Assembly: GCF_030151385.1 (NCBI RefSeq)
Contig: NZ_JASLDS010000073.1
Coordinates: forward strand, 1 to 64,000
Direction of reading: 5' to 3'
Source of the DNA: Soonwooa sp.
GTDB lineage: Bacteria > Bacteroidota > Bacteroidia > Flavobacteriales > Weeksellaceae
Length of the DNA stretch: 64,000 nucleotides
A program made the position numbers and the translations under genes. Within the stretch, counting starts at the first letter, position 1. Every line of letters begins with the position of its first letter. Below, piece after piece: positions 16,659 to 26,139 of this stretch. Below the pieces are notes generated by a model that was not told where the DNA came from, did not search any database, and was given only the letters and a program-made list of their open reading frames with translations.

Positions 16659-19298
16659 TTATTCTACAATCAATTTATCTGTTTGGATAATGTTTCCGTT
16701 TTCAGAGATATTAACAAGATAGATACCTTTAGCCATATTAGCCGTCGAAACTGCATCTACACTATTTTTCTTTCTCTCAAAAGATTTAACAACTTTACCA
16801 GAAATATCATAGATATCAACCTTCACAGAACCTTGGCTCAGAGTTGGTTTTCCAGCAATAAAGAATTCCCCTTTTGCAGGATTCGGATATACGTTAAATG
16901 CTTTAGTTTTATTAACATCAGAAGTTGCCAATTTACATTGTTCAGGAAGGTCAAAATTTTCAACTTGGTCATTGATGCTATTGTTTGATCCAGCACTAGC
17001 ATTAACACCTAGTCCTCTTCTAGCAAAAACATTCCAGATTAAACATTCGTTATCACCTCCTTTTGCAAGATCTGCCGCGATAATAGCATCTCTACCACTT
17101 ACGAAATCAGGACTACAAGGTTGTAATTTAAGTCCATCTACAACCAACTGAACAACTTTTGCACTACCACTGTTAGGGTTAGCCACAATATCAGATGCGT
17201 AACCATACTTTTCAGCTAATTTCCAGTGAAGATCCCAAAGCATGGTAGCCCACACAAATCCTACTGAATGCACATCTACTCTAATAACTCCTCCATCATT
17301 ATACTGCATACCATTGGTACGACCATATGTATAATCATTAATTGCAAAATCTGGTGAATATTTTCTTGGTCTAATACCCACTGCAGAAGGATCTTGACCA
17401 TTAGAATATGTAGCAATACCTCTAGCGGTTGCTGCAGTGTAACTAGGTTTGTTAGTCAGCATCAAAGCGAAGAAATCTGACCAACCTTCACCCATTTGTT
17501 CTGCGTTATTAAGACATCCCATACTATTCCCTGTCAAACGATTAGAAATACCATGACCATATTCGTGTATCATAACACCATTATCAAAACTTGAGTTTTT
17601 ATACCCAAAGCCCATATCTTTTAGATCTACATTAACTGTAGTTCCAGCATTAATTTGAGACAATATATAATTCCCCTCATCTAATCCAATCATTATAGAC
17701 GGAATAACTACTGTTTGATCCGTTCCTGCTACATCAATTGGTGTATTAGAATTTGTACGATGTATAATCGCTCCTTTTGCACCAGCAGCTTGGGCATTCT
17801 TAACTTTAGCAAGTGGTGTACATTCTCCAGCTCCACCTGGAGCCCAGTTCAACAAAGCAATTTTCCCATTAAGCGAACCAGCTGTCAGAGTTGAACACCC
17901 ATTTGCAACATTAGGAATAACTACATCACCAGTAACAGGAATTGAGAACAATTGTTTTCCCGAAACCGCACCTCCTGCAGCAACAGGTGGTCTATTGACA
18001 GCGTCTGCTGGTGAATTATAAAACAATTTCTGTTTAATACCCATTTCTCCAGACTTCCATAAGAACATTTGCATTCTTGGTGCTGCAACAGTTGTTTCAG
18101 TTTCGTAACCGGCATTAAAGTTAGCATTGTTATAACCACTACCATCAAATCCTTCAGCATTCACAGCATCATTGCCTCTACCTCCTTTATCAAAGTTATT
18201 GGTTTGGAAATTTTTAGAAGATTCTGTAAATCCAAATCTATAAAACACATCGTGAATCATATTATTGGCATAAAACAAATTCGTAATTGCAGAATGCTTA
18301 TTATCATAGGCTGAAATATTTGGTCCTTCAGCATACGGGAAGTTGAAATTATAAGATGGACCTCCATCCGTTCTATCTGTTGTAGGAGGAGTATTGGTCG
18401 CAGCATTATCGAAATATGCATGTACGTTATTACCTCTCGTGTATGTAAAGCTAGAAGTTCCGTTATCTTGCCAACCTAAAGGAGATGCCGTTATATCCCA
18501 AGGATCTGTTAAAACCGCTCTAGGACCAAATGTTGGCGCTTCTGTAGGAAAAGGGAATACATTATAAGATGCACTAATCACTGCCGCAGATGCTGCTTTG
18601 TTAGCCTGCGCTAATTGATTCTCAACATAAGCCGGTAAAGAATGTACATGATTATGCGCAACAGAATTACCTTCAACTTCTGAATAAGCACCATCATGGA
18701 AGTTACAAGAGAGCGTTGTATTATACTTTTCAAGAATTTCGTTATTCTCTAGGTTAACCATCACTTGCCATACTGCATGGTTTTTAGAATCATCGATAAA
18801 GAATAAACGAGCAGGCACTAATTTACCATCTTTTTGGTAATAGTAAGCAAAATTTGCAACTTGCTCAGCTTTCGGGTTATCAACTGAAACACCATCAGCA
18901 ACCAAAGTATAATTAGATTCATTAAGACCTAAATTATTTACCGCCGCAGAAAATGCAGAAGCTACCGAATTAGGTTTTGCATACTTTGATACATTCTGAA
19001 CTCTATCAAAATTATTATTGAAAGACCACATTTTACCATCCTTGATTACAGCTTTTGCCAAAGAATGATAAACAGGAATTCCATTAACAGTCTGTTGTAC
19101 GTCAACAACATTCGCTTTCAAACTTTCAGAGCTATCCTCGTTAAGGATTTTGAACTCTACCGCTTTTGACACACCTCTAAAACTTACATCATTTGAGATA
19201 AAATCTCTAATGATAGTTTCTGTACTTTGTCCGTTCATTACAGTCATAAAGAACAATGCTCCAACTCCAACTGAACGCTTTAATAAAGAATTTTTCAT
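16659..19298 (-). CDS. Secreted M36 (fungalysin) metallopeptidase with PA and T9SS domains
   Basis: 879-residue extracellular zinc protease. Signal peptide (1-24), FTP/PepSY-like propeptide (about 40-200, QQTVNGIPVYHSLAKAVIKDG), and the M36 catalytic domain with a PA insert (about 430-560; GKIALLNWAPGGAGECTPLAKVKNAQ). The zinc site is HEYGH at 578-582 with the third ligand in GEGWSD at about 604. A C-terminal type A sorting domain (about 800-879: VYPNPAKGEFFIAG ... VDIYDISGKVV ... GIYLVNI) directs export by the type IX system. The enzyme probably digests external protein. Monocistronic, with its own terminator. Confidence 0.95.
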   Translation of the reverse strand: MKNSLLKRSVGVGALFFMTVMNGQSTETIIRDFISNDVSFRGVSKAVEFKILNEDSSESLKANVVDVQQTVNGIPVYHSLAKAVIKDGKMWSFNNNFDRVQNVSKYAKPNSVASAFSAAVNNLGLNESNYTLVADGVSVDNPKAEQVANFAYYYQKDGKLVPARLFFIDDSKNHAVWQVMVNLENNEILEKYNTTLSCNFHDGAYSEVEGNSVAHNHVHSLPAYVENQLAQANKAASAAVISASYNVFPFPTEAPTFGPRAVLTDPWDITASPLGWQDNGTSSFTYTRGNNVHAYFDNAATNTPPTTDRTDGGPSYNFNFPYAEGPNISAYDNKHSAITNLFYANNMIHDVFYRFGFTESSKNFQTNNFDKGGRGNDAVNAEGFDGSGYNNANFNAGYETETTVAAPRMQMFLWKSGEMGIKQKLFYNSPADAVNRPPVAAGGAVSGKQLFSIPVTGDVVIPNVANGCSTLTAGSLNGKIALLNWAPGGAGECTPLAKVKNAQAAGAKGAIIHRTNSNTPIDVAGTDQTVVIPSIMIGLDEGNYILSQINAGTTVNVDLKDMGFGYKNSSFDNGVMIHEYGHGISNRLTGNSMGCLNNAEQMGEGWSDFFALMLTNKPSYTAATARGIATYSNGQDPSAVGIRPRKYSPDFAINDYTYGRTNGMQYNDGGVIRVDVHSVGFVWATMLWDLHWKLAEKYGYASDIVANPNSGSAKVVQLVVDGLKLQPCSPDFVSGRDAIIAADLAKGGDNECLIWNVFARRGLGVNASAGSNNSINDQVENFDLPEQCKLATSDVNKTKAFNVYPNPAKGEFFIAGKPTLSQGSVKVDIYDISGKVVKSFERKKNSVDAVSTANMAKGIYLVNISENGNIIQTDKLIVE

Positions 19299-19639
19299 TT
19301 TAATACTACCTATTGTATAATTTGATTTTTTGAACGCCCTAATGTACAGCTTTTTTTTATTGAATTTAAAATTAAATTGTTAATTAATTAAATTTTAATT
19401 AAAATTAAATCCAAACATATTTGTTATTTTCATAAAAATAATCAAATTAATTTCAGATTTATCAATCATAAATAAATGATGTCAAAACTTAAATTCGCAG
19501 ATATTTCCTTTCATATCTTTAACAAAAGACCTAAAAACCATCTTTAAAAGCAATTCATACATTTTTTATCAATATTTTCTAGAACGTTATATATCTATCA
19601 AAAAAAAATGTATTTTTGTACAAATTCAAAAAAAGTAAA
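19299..19639 (+). other. Divergent intergenic region, 341 bases
   Basis: Very AT-rich, with TTAATT-type runs near 19380-19405 and no plausible ORF. It separates the divergent protease and E2 genes. The only clear signal is the E2 promoter -7 element at 19611-19618. Confidence 0.5.
19611..19618 (+). promoter_or_regulatory. -7 element of the 2-oxoacid dehydrogenase E2 promoter
   Basis: TATTTTTG matches TAnnTTTG and lies 21 bases before the ATG at 19640. It overlaps the TTG at 19616 that also opens the reading frame, which argues against that TTG as start. Confidence 0.6.
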
Positions 19640-20938
19640 ATGGCTGAATATAAGTTAATACTACCCTCAATGGGTGAAGGTGTGATGGAAGCGACAATCA
19701 TCAGTTGGTTATACAATGAAGGTGATATGGTTAAAGAAGACGATTCTGTTGTAGAAATTGCAACGGACAAAGTTGACTCAGACGTTCCAACACCCGTTTC
19801 TGGTAAAATTGTAAAAATCCTAAAACAAAAGGATGAAGTTGCTAAAATTGGTGAAGCCATTGCCATTTTAGAAATCGCAGGAGAAGGATCAGCTTCTACG
19901 GAAAGTGCTCCAGTTGCGGAAACACAACCAGATGCAGAAACGCTAAAAACTATCGAAGAACCTTTACAAGCTGCTGCTCCAGTAGCACTTTCGGGAGACC
20001 TTAATCTTTCGCCACTTGTAAAGTCTATCGCACAACAAGAAAACATTTCTGAAGCTGAACTTAAAACCATTAAAGGTAGCGGTTTAGAAAACAGAATTAC
20101 AAAAGAAGATATCTTAGCTTACGTAGCAAATCGTGGTAACCAACCTGCTCCAGTTGCAGCTGCTCCTGTTCAGGAAGCTCCAAAAGCGGTTACGACGACT
20201 GCTCCAGTGACACCAATCGCGGTTGCTGCTGGTGACGAGATTATCCCAATGGACAGAATGCGTAAGATTATCGCAGAAAACATGGTTAAGGCGAAACAAA
20301 TTGCACCACACGTGACTTCTTTCATCGAGACAGATGTTACCAACGTTGTAAAATGGAGAGCTAAAAACAAATCAGCATTCGAAAAAAGAGAAGGTGAAAA
20401 ACTGACTTTCATGCCAATTTTCGTAAAAGCGGTTGTTAAAGCCATTCAAGATTTCCCAATGATCAATGTTTCTGTAAATGGTGAAAACATCATCAAAAAG
20501 AAAAACATCAACATCGGTATGGCAACAGCTTTACCAGATGGCAACCTAATTGTTCCTGTTATCAAAAATGCGGATCAATTGTCTCTTTCTGGACTTGCAA
20601 AAGCAATCAATGACTTGGCTTACAGAGCGCGAAATAAGAAATTAAGACCAGAAGATACGCAAGGTGCAACTTATACAATCTCTAACGTTGGTAGCTTTGG
20701 AAACCTTATGGGTACACCAATCATTCCACAACCACAAGTTGCAATTTTAGCAATTGGTGCGATTGTTAAAAAGCCTGCAGTTCTAGAAACGCCAGATGGG
20801 GATGTTATCGCAATCAGAAACTTAATGTTCATGTCGCACTCTTATGATCACAGAGTTGTTGACGGATCTTTGGGAGGAATGATGTTAAAACATGTTCACG
20901 ATTACCTAGAAAACTGGGATCCAAATACAGAAATCTAA
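19640..20938 (+). CDS. 2-oxo acid dehydrogenase E2 (dihydrolipoamide acyltransferase)
   Basis: 432 residues from the ATG at 19640. Domains in order: lipoyl domain with the lipoylated Lys in EIATDKVDSDVPTPVSG (about 40-55), Ala/Pro/Glu linker, E3-binding domain (LSPLVKSIAQQENISEAELKTIKGSGLENRITKEDIL-type, about 125-165), second Ala/Pro linker, and the catalytic CoA-acyltransferase domain ending with SHSYDHRVVDG (catalytic His). The DKVDSDV lipoyl motif resembles branched-chain or 2-oxoglutarate E2s of Bacteroidota; the substrate is not fixed by sequence. E1 and E3 genes are not adjacent. Confidence 0.93.
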   Translation: MAEYKLILPSMGEGVMEATIISWLYNEGDMVKEDDSVVEIATDKVDSDVPTPVSGKIVKILKQKDEVAKIGEAIAILEIAGEGSASTESAPVAETQPDAETLKTIEEPLQAAAPVALSGDLNLSPLVKSIAQQENISEAELKTIKGSGLENRITKEDILAYVANRGNQPAPVAAAPVQEAPKAVTTTAPVTPIAVAAGDEIIPMDRMRKIIAENMVKAKQIAPHVTSFIETDVTNVVKWRAKNKSAFEKREGEKLTFMPIFVKAVVKAIQDFPMINVSVNGENIIKKKNINIGMATALPDGNLIVPVIKNADQLSLSGLAKAINDLAYRARNKKLRPEDTQGATYTISNVGSFGNLMGTPIIPQPQVAILAIGAIVKKPAVLETPDGDVIAIRNLMFMSHSYDHRVVDGSLGGMMLKHVHDYLENWDPNTEI

Positions 20939-20958
20939 AATTCGATTTTTCAAAATAC

Positions 20959-20987
20959 AAAAGCCTTCAATTCTTGAAGGCTTTTTT
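20959..20987 (+). terminator. E2 gene terminator
   Basis: AAAAGCCTTCAA (20959-20970) pairs with TTGAAGGCTTTT (20974-20985) around a 3-base loop, followed by T residues. Confidence 0.9.
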
Positions 20988-21055
20988 GTTGCTTGTATGA
21001 GATGATCTTTTAGTGTTCAACTAGCTTGGTTATCTTTTTTACTATTTTTTTTCGG

Positions 21056-21163
21056 AAGCTTTTTCCCGCTATCCGCTATATCTTTTGTAGTGCCGCTCGG
21101 ACGACTCCGCTACGCTCCATCGCCTCGCTCCACCACAAAAGGATGCCGCTTCTATCGGGGCTA
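21056..21163 (+). repeat. Dispersed GC-rich palindromic repeat, copy 1
   Basis: A block far richer in G and C than its surroundings, from AGCTTTTTCCCGCT to ATCGGGGCTA. The inner arms CTTTTGTAGTG and CACCACAAAAG are inverted; the core is GACTCCGCTACGCTCC. It is about 90% identical to the block at 55739-55847. No ORF of interest; probably a genome-wide REP/MITE-like sequence. Confidence 0.8.
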
Positions 21164-21178
21164 TTTTACTACCAACTG

Positions 21179-22060
21179 CTAATCAGCATCAGGTTCAGCA
21201 CGATTAATATCAAACTCTCCTATCGAATCATTTTTAACACGCTCCGTTGCCGAATTTAACAGAAAATCATCCGCAACTTTTGACTTCTTAGGAATTTGTA
21301 GTTCTTCTAGCTTATGTGACTTTCCATCAATTGTAAACATATCTGGAAGTATTCTAATATGCGCATCATCGATGGCATCTTTAGCTTTATTATCAATGAT
21401 TAGCATTTCGAGATTATAGATTATGCCACTTTTATTACTACCATCTGTTGAAGCAGTAAAACCAAAACCATTCGAAGTCCCGATTTGCACCGTTCTATCT
21501 CCCAAATCCCATTCGTAAGAATTGTGCTTAAACTCATTCGAAAGCGCATAAGCATGTTTTGGCGCACCATGCGCTTTTGTAAAATCATCAATAAATTGTT
21601 TTCTAATTTTCCAATTTGGCAATTCCGCACTTGCAAAATAAGCGACAGGTTTTTTCTTAAGGTCAGTAAGAATCTTTACATTTTGGAAATAGATATTTTG
21701 ATATCTCGCGACACTATCCAATTCTGGTGCTGTATACAAAAAACCAAAATCCTTAGCTGGCAAAGGAATTTTCTTATCCAGTTCTCTCAAAATCCCGTCA
21801 TCTATTTTATATCGAAATATCGAGTCTGCTCCTTTTCCTTTTGGATCATACTTGCCTTCCATATCGAAAGCAAATTCATTGATATAATGCTGAGAATATA
21901 ACTCGGGGACATTTTCATTAAAGTTAACTTGCTCCAAATTAAATTTAGAATTATCCTCAAAAACAGTAGGCTGTTTCTCTTGCACAACATCCTTTGTTGT
22001 TCCTTTATTACATGAAACAAGGACAATGATTAATGCTAAAGTTTGGATTAATTTCATCAT
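21179..22060 (-). CDS. Hypothetical lipoprotein
   Basis: 293 residues from the ATG at 22060; the frame opens at a TTG (22084) that lies inside the promoter and is rejected. Lipoprotein signal peptide LALIIVLVSC. The mature part is acidic and soluble with no recognised domain; it has a repeated flavour of short strands (VQIGTSNGFGFTASTDG, GIIYNLEMLIID) and may bind a ligand or partner in the periplasm. The 3' end lies 16 bases from the palindromic repeat. Monocistronic. Confidence 0.75.
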   Translation of the reverse strand: MMKLIQTLALIIVLVSCNKGTTKDVVQEKQPTVFEDNSKFNLEQVNFNENVPELYSQHYINEFAFDMEGKYDPKGKGADSIFRYKIDDGILRELDKKIPLPAKDFGFLYTAPELDSVARYQNIYFQNVKILTDLKKKPVAYFASAELPNWKIRKQFIDDFTKAHGAPKHAYALSNEFKHNSYEWDLGDRTVQIGTSNGFGFTASTDGSNKSGIIYNLEMLIIDNKAKDAIDDAHIRILPDMFTIDGKSHKLEELQIPKKSKVADDFLLNSATERVKNDSIGEFDINRAEPDAD

Positions 22061-22081
22061 AATATTTTTTCTAGTCTTTTT

Positions 22082-22089
22082 CAAATATA
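22082..22089 (-). promoter_or_regulatory. -7 element of the lipoprotein gene promoter
   Basis: TATATTTG on the minus strand, 21 bases upstream of the ATG at 22060. Confidence 0.55.
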
Positions 22090-22240
22090 AGTTTTTGAAT
22101 TAAAATTTTACAGAAAATTAAATAAAAATGTATTTTATTTCAATCAACGGTTCTAACAACAAATTAAAAGCGTTTCAAGTCAACAACATCACACTACTTC
22201 GGAATAATTAATGAATTTCTACTCTATTATTGATAACATA

Positions 22241-22325
22241 AAATCTAACAGGTCGCTCCTACGGAGCTCTAACAATTTTTTTCAGCAAAATTCTACTAAC
22301 AGAATGCTCCGCTGGAGCATATTTT
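22241..22325 (+). repeat. Dispersed repeat with two small hairpins
   Basis: Two palindromes, GCTCCTACGGAGC (22255-22267) and ATGCTCCGCTGGAGCAT (22304-22320), stand about 36 bases apart in AT-rich DNA. The arrangement GGTCGCTCCTACGGAGCTC ... GAATGCTCC is familiar from non-coding repeats in Flavobacteria; only this copy is in the window. Confidence 0.5.
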
Positions 22326-22666
22326 GAAAACGTAAATTGAAAATCACCCCATATTAAGATGTAAAAAATATTTGTAGCTAACCAAAATCACCAAGGAAAC
22401 AACAATATCCTTCTCTCCACCACCTTTCGTCCTGAATAACACTTGGTGAAAATTTCCCCGCTTGTCACTCCGAACATCGTGAGGAATCTCAACTAAATAA
22501 GCACATCCTTCTCTTCACTGCATTTCGTTCTGAAATATTTGCTGTTGTTTTTGGTCATTAACTAAACCAAATCCTCGCTTTCGATGGAACAAGGAATCTC
22601 AAAATACAAGAAAAGACTTCGTTCCACTTGTTATAATTCTTGTAATCTGCCCTAAAAAACCCGCAA
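22326..22666. other. Non-coding, repeat-like stretch
   Basis: No plausible ORF. It holds two partial repeats ending in GGAATCTCAA (22482-22491 and 22592-22601), the first preceded by TGTCACTCCGAACATCGTGA, a type of interspersed sequence common in Bacteroidota genomes. Probably decayed repeat copies. Confidence 0.45.
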
Positions 22667-22790
22667 ATCCCTAGCCCTGATTGAGCGGTCTGTATGAGCT
22701 CGTTACAAAAAGTTGAGGGCAAAAACTAGGCTTTGTAACAGCGAGTAGCGAAAGCAGGTTCATGGCTCCTGAAAATTTTAGTATTGAAAA
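22667..22790 (-). repeat. Dispersed palindromic repeat, diverged third copy
   Basis: Starts AAATCCCTAGCCCTGATTGA, the reverse complement of the right end of the repeat at 55.74-55.85 kb with a few changes. Inside, GTTACAAA and TTTGTAAC form an inverted pair around a 27-base loop. It appears to share the ends but not the centre of copies 1 and 2. Confidence 0.55.
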
Positions 22791-22834
22791 TCAACAAGTT
22801 AAATGCACTACTGAAAATATTTTACTACTTTGTA

Positions 22835-22866
22835 TTGCATAATACCAAACTTAATACATATCTTTG
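22835..22866 (+). promoter_or_regulatory. Promoter of the padR-pspC-GLPGLI unit
   Basis: A -33 TTG (22835-22837) and a -7 TATCTTTG (22859-22866) are 21 bases apart, within the normal Bacteroidota spacing. The predicted leader is about 75 bases long. Confidence 0.6.
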
Positions 22867-22945
22867 CTATGTAATATTACTTAAAGTGCGTAGAAAGGTT
22901 AAAATGCCTTTCGAGAATATCGATCATTAATAATCATAAAACACT

Positions 22946-23275
22946 ATGAATACAGAAAATACAAAAGCGCAAATGCGCAAAGGCATTCTGGAGTTCTGTA
23001 TTTTGAGTCTTATTCAGAGCCGAGAAATGTATGTTTCGGATCTGATTGACGAACTCAAAAAAGGAAAACTGGATGTGGTAGAAGGAACGCTCTACCCTCT
23101 GCTGACCAGATTAAAAAATGGTGAATTCCTTAACTATCGTTGGGAAGAATCTACTAGCGGTCCACCAAGAAAGTATTATCAAATAACCGAAAAAGGCAGT
23201 CTTTTCTTGAAAGAATTACAAAATACTTGGAACGACTTGACAGAGTCGGTTAACCAAATTACAAAACCACAATAA
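22946..23275 (+). CDS. PadR-family transcriptional regulator
   Basis: 109-residue winged-helix DNA-binding protein. The PadR domain spans about 10-90: ILEFCILSLIQSREMYVSDLIDEL, VVEGTLYPLLTRLKNGEFLNYRW (recognition helix and wing) and PRKYYQITEKGSLFLKEL. It is first in a unit with a PspC-domain membrane protein 10 bases downstream, the usual PadR-PspC pairing in this phylum, so it probably controls its own operon. Confidence 0.95.
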   Translation: MNTENTKAQMRKGILEFCILSLIQSREMYVSDLIDELKKGKLDVVEGTLYPLLTRLKNGEFLNYRWEESTSGPPRKYYQITEKGSLFLKELQNTWNDLTESVNQITKPQ

Positions 23276-23285
23276 ACTTAAAACT

Positions 23286-25034
23286 ATGAACAAGACATTA
23301 TCAATAGCACTCGCAGGATTTTCCTTTATTATTGATGAGCATGCTTATATAAAACTTAGTGACTACCTTAGTGCGCTGCGTGGTTCTCTAGACGCGTCAG
23401 AAGCGGACGAGGTGATGAATGATATCGAAATCCGTATGGTTGAAATCTTCAAAGAAAGCCTTGGCAAAAGAGAAGTTATCAACGACGTTGACGTAGAAAA
23501 AGTGATTGCACAAATCGGAACTCCCGAGCAAATCGACGAGCAAGAGGAAGCTTACTACTCTGAAAGTAAACAAAATACTAAAAAAACAAAATCTGGCTTC
23601 GCGCACAGCATCAACGGCGAAAGACAATTGTTCCGTGATCCAGGACAACAAAAAATAGCTGGTGTTTGCGCAGGACTTGCAGCATACTTCGGGATGGATG
23701 TTACTTGGATGCGCCTTATTTGGATTGGTGTATTTATCTTACTTTGGGTTGCTCCAGGATCTTCATTTTTAGTGATTTTACTTTATGTAATCCTTTGGAT
23801 GGTACTTCCAAAAGCAGAATCAGCTTCTGATTATCTCAAACTAAAAGGAAAACCGCTTAATTTTGACAACCTAAAAGAAGAATCTAGCAAGATTGTACAA
23901 TTCGCGAACGAGTCAACGCAACGTGTTGGTGAAATCTACGACAACAACAAGCAAAACATTAACCAAGCTGGTAGCAGCATTTGGAATGTCTTAAAATACA
24001 TTATTGGGATTTTTGCATTTCTTTGTGCAGCTGGTGCTTTTATAGGGATGTTTGCAATTTTTGCAGCTTACAATAGTGGCAAGATGAATGTTGGCGATAA
24101 CCTTTCATTCTTTTTGGAAGAAAATAATATTGGTTATTTGGTTTTTGCTGTAGCAGCAATTCCAGTGTTGGTATGTGCAATTGGATTTTTATTCTTGGCG
24201 ATCAAAATATTTTCACCAAAATCAAAATTCACTTATGTTGGTAGATTTTTAGCACTTTTAGGATTGCTTTGGCTGGCTGTTATTGGAATATTTGCTTATT
24301 GTGCGATTTCGGTGGAAAGTAAATTCGAAGGTAATAACGACGAAAAAGAAAATATTTCCATCAACACAAAATCTGACAGTATTATTATCGATAGTAAAAA
24401 TGTTGAAATTCCAACAGCTTTCAAATCTTATTGGGGACGCATCTATTCGGACAAAAAGACAATCTATAAACACGATTATCCTTATGTGAAAATCACGAGA
24501 AAAGCCGATGTTGCACAACCTTATTTAATTATTAATAAAGATGCAGATGGCTATAATATTCCTCTAAGAATGACGGTTCCTGTTTCGGTAGTTGGTAACA
24601 AAATTTTACTTCCAAACCATTTTTCATATCCGTATGAGTACAGATTCCGAGGTTATAATGTAGAGTACGAATTGGTGGTGCCAAGTAAAATGGTTGTTGT
24701 TAAAAACGATAAAAGCCGAATCAGCTATGGTGGTGATGATGACAATACAGACAGCAGTGGAAATACTGACGACAGCCAAGATTTTGACTATGATAAATAT
24801 TCTAAAGGTGAAACTGGAATTACTATTGAGAAAAACAAAATCAAAATTAATGGTAACAGCATCGAGTACAATTCTAACGACGATAAGTATATTAAAATAA
24901 ATGGTAAAACTTATCCTATAGATAGCGCAGACGATGTATTGGACAGATTGAAAATTGACAAAGCAGATCTTAAAAATCTGGACATCCACATTAAAGATGG
25001 CAAAGATGAAGTCAGAATAAAAGCAGGCAAATAA
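23286..25034 (+). CDS. PspC domain-containing membrane protein
   Basis: 582 residues. An N-terminal helical region resembling a sigma-factor/HAAS-like domain (VMNDIEIRMVEIFKESLGKREVINDVDVEKVIAQIGTPEQ) is followed by the PspC domain (about 112-180: RQLFRDPGQQKIAGVCAGLAAYFGMDVTWMRLIWIGVF) with one or two membrane helices. Three to four more helices (about 240-345) follow, then a C-terminal extracytoplasmic beta-rich domain with acidic Asp/Ser-rich stretch (about 480-505). Likely envelope-stress sensing, as for PspC proteins; not demonstrated. Second gene of the padR unit. Confidence 0.9.
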   Translation: MNKTLSIALAGFSFIIDEHAYIKLSDYLSALRGSLDASEADEVMNDIEIRMVEIFKESLGKREVINDVDVEKVIAQIGTPEQIDEQEEAYYSESKQNTKKTKSGFAHSINGERQLFRDPGQQKIAGVCAGLAAYFGMDVTWMRLIWIGVFILLWVAPGSSFLVILLYVILWMVLPKAESASDYLKLKGKPLNFDNLKEESSKIVQFANESTQRVGEIYDNNKQNINQAGSSIWNVLKYIIGIFAFLCAAGAFIGMFAIFAAYNSGKMNVGDNLSFFLEENNIGYLVFAVAAIPVLVCAIGFLFLAIKIFSPKSKFTYVGRFLALLGLLWLAVIGIFAYCAISVESKFEGNNDEKENISINTKSDSIIIDSKNVEIPTAFKSYWGRIYSDKKTIYKHDYPYVKITRKADVAQPYLIINKDADGYNIPLRMTVPVSVVGNKILLPNHFSYPYEYRFRGYNVEYELVVPSKMVVVKNDKSRISYGGDDDNTDSSGNTDDSQDFDYDKYSKGETGITIEKNKIKINGNSIEYNSNDDKYIKINGKTYPIDSADDVLDRLKIDKADLKNLDIHIKDGKDEVRIKAGK

Positions 25035-25057
25035 CATACAACACCAAATCACAAACT

Positions 25058-25882
25058 ATGAAAATGCCTCTTATTATTTTAGCAATCTTCTTTGGTTTTG
25101 TTGCCAAATCGCAAACCAATAGATTTATCTACGAGTTAAAATCTCGTGAGGATTCGACCAAAGAATTCACGACTAACAATATGGTTTTGGATATTAATCC
25201 CAAAAGCATCAAGTTCTACGATGAAGATTTTTTGAAGTATGATTCCATTAACAAAAACAATAAAGAAGGATACAGCTCGAGAACGAGTTCCAAGACGGAT
25301 CAAATTATTGTAAGAAAACCTGGAAGCAATCAAAACACTTGGTACAGGGACTTCAAAGATTATTTTGTAATAACATCGAACGACCAACTGAATTGGAAAC
25401 TAGATTCTGAAACGCGCAAATACAACAATTATCAGCTTCAGAAAGCGACAACCAATTTCGGAGGACGCGCTTGGACAGCTTGGTTCTGCAAGGATATCAA
25501 TATTCCTGAAGGACCATATAAATTTCGAGGTTTGCCAGGACTTATTTTTATCCTAGAAGATTCAGAAAAGGATTTTGTATACCAATTGGTTCAAAACAAA
25601 AAACTAAACTATGAGCAAGTAACCACAGATTTTGTAGAAACACATTACGGAAACAAAGCGCTTCCAACCACCAATGAAAACTACAATAAGTATGTTGTTG
25701 ATTTTTACGAAAACCCGCTGCGTGATATGATTGCTGCAATGCAAAACGGAAAATCGATAAGTTTCAAAAACGAAAAAGTAACAACAATGGATGAGCTTAA
25801 CCAAAAGAAAGCCGCCATACAGAAAGTTATCAAAGATCGATTCGTCTATCTTGAGCGTGATAAAGCACCAAAATTTAATTAA
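25058..25882 (+). CDS. GLPGLI family protein
   Basis: 274 residues with a signal peptide (MKMPLIILAIFFGFVAKSQ). The family signature FRGLPGLIFILED lies at about residues 157-169, within KDINIPEGPYKFRGLPGLI. This Bacteroidota family is exported and of unknown function, often near TonB receptors or regulators. It follows the PspC gene by 23 bases and is probably the last gene of the padR unit. Confidence 0.92.
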   Translation: MKMPLIILAIFFGFVAKSQTNRFIYELKSREDSTKEFTTNNMVLDINPKSIKFYDEDFLKYDSINKNNKEGYSSRTSSKTDQIIVRKPGSNQNTWYRDFKDYFVITSNDQLNWKLDSETRKYNNYQLQKATTNFGGRAWTAWFCKDINIPEGPYKFRGLPGLIFILEDSEKDFVYQLVQNKKLNYEQVTTDFVETHYGNKALPTTNENYNKYVVDFYENPLRDMIAAMQNGKSISFKNEKVTTMDELNQKKAAIQKVIKDRFVYLERDKAPKFN

Positions 25883-25949
25883 TAAGTTAAATTCTGGAAT
25901 TTTATGAAAACATTAATAACATAAAAGCCTTTATCTTAAAAATAAACAC

Positions 25950-25957
25950 TAATTTTG
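25950..25957 (+). promoter_or_regulatory. -7 element upstream of the small ORF
   Basis: TAATTTTG matches TAnnTTTG and lies 21 bases before the ATG at 25979. This predicts a transcript starting near 25963 with a 16-base leader. Confidence 0.55.
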
Positions 25958-25978
25958 CTAACTATAAAACCAAATCAC

Positions 25979-26041
25979 ATGATACAGATTGTCATTGAAT
26001 TCGCGATCAAAGTTGTAGATTTTATATCCAACTTATTCTAA
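25979..26041 (+). CDS. Candidate small ORF, 20-residue amphipathic peptide
   Basis: An ATG-to-TAA frame of 20 codons, MIQIVIEFAIKVVDFISNLF, placed at the right distance from a TAATTTTG promoter element. Polar residues (Q3, E7, K11, D14, S17/N18) recur every three to four positions among Ile/Val/Phe, so it would form a short amphipathic or membrane-associated helix. A hairpin (TTCCG ... CGGAA, about 26066-26095) and a terminator at 26151-26179 follow. There is no clear SD. It could be a real small peptide, a toxin-like peptide, or part of a small RNA; translation is not proven. Confidence 0.4.
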   Translation: MIQIVIEFAIKVVDFISNLF

Positions 26042-26139
26042 AAACATTAGAAACAGAAGGTCATTCCGCAATATTTCTTTCTTAGAATATACGGAAATAA
26101 AATAAATATTTTTATCAAAAAATAACGCTAATTTTTATG

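Noticed and set aside
19579..20070. 163-residue minus-strand ORF opposite the E2 gene
   Set aside because: Ser/Ala-rich shadow of the lipoyl and linker coding sequence.
21026..21259. 77-residue ORF over palindromic repeat copy 1
   Set aside because: An open frame through a non-coding repeat and the antisense end of the lipoprotein gene.
22090..22834. CRISPR array in the repeat-rich gap
   Set aside because: Repeats differ from one another and are not regularly spaced; no cas genes.
24624..25052. 142-residue minus-strand ORF opposite the PspC gene
   Set aside because: Shadow of the acidic C-terminal coding region, Ile/Val/Phe-rich without motif.
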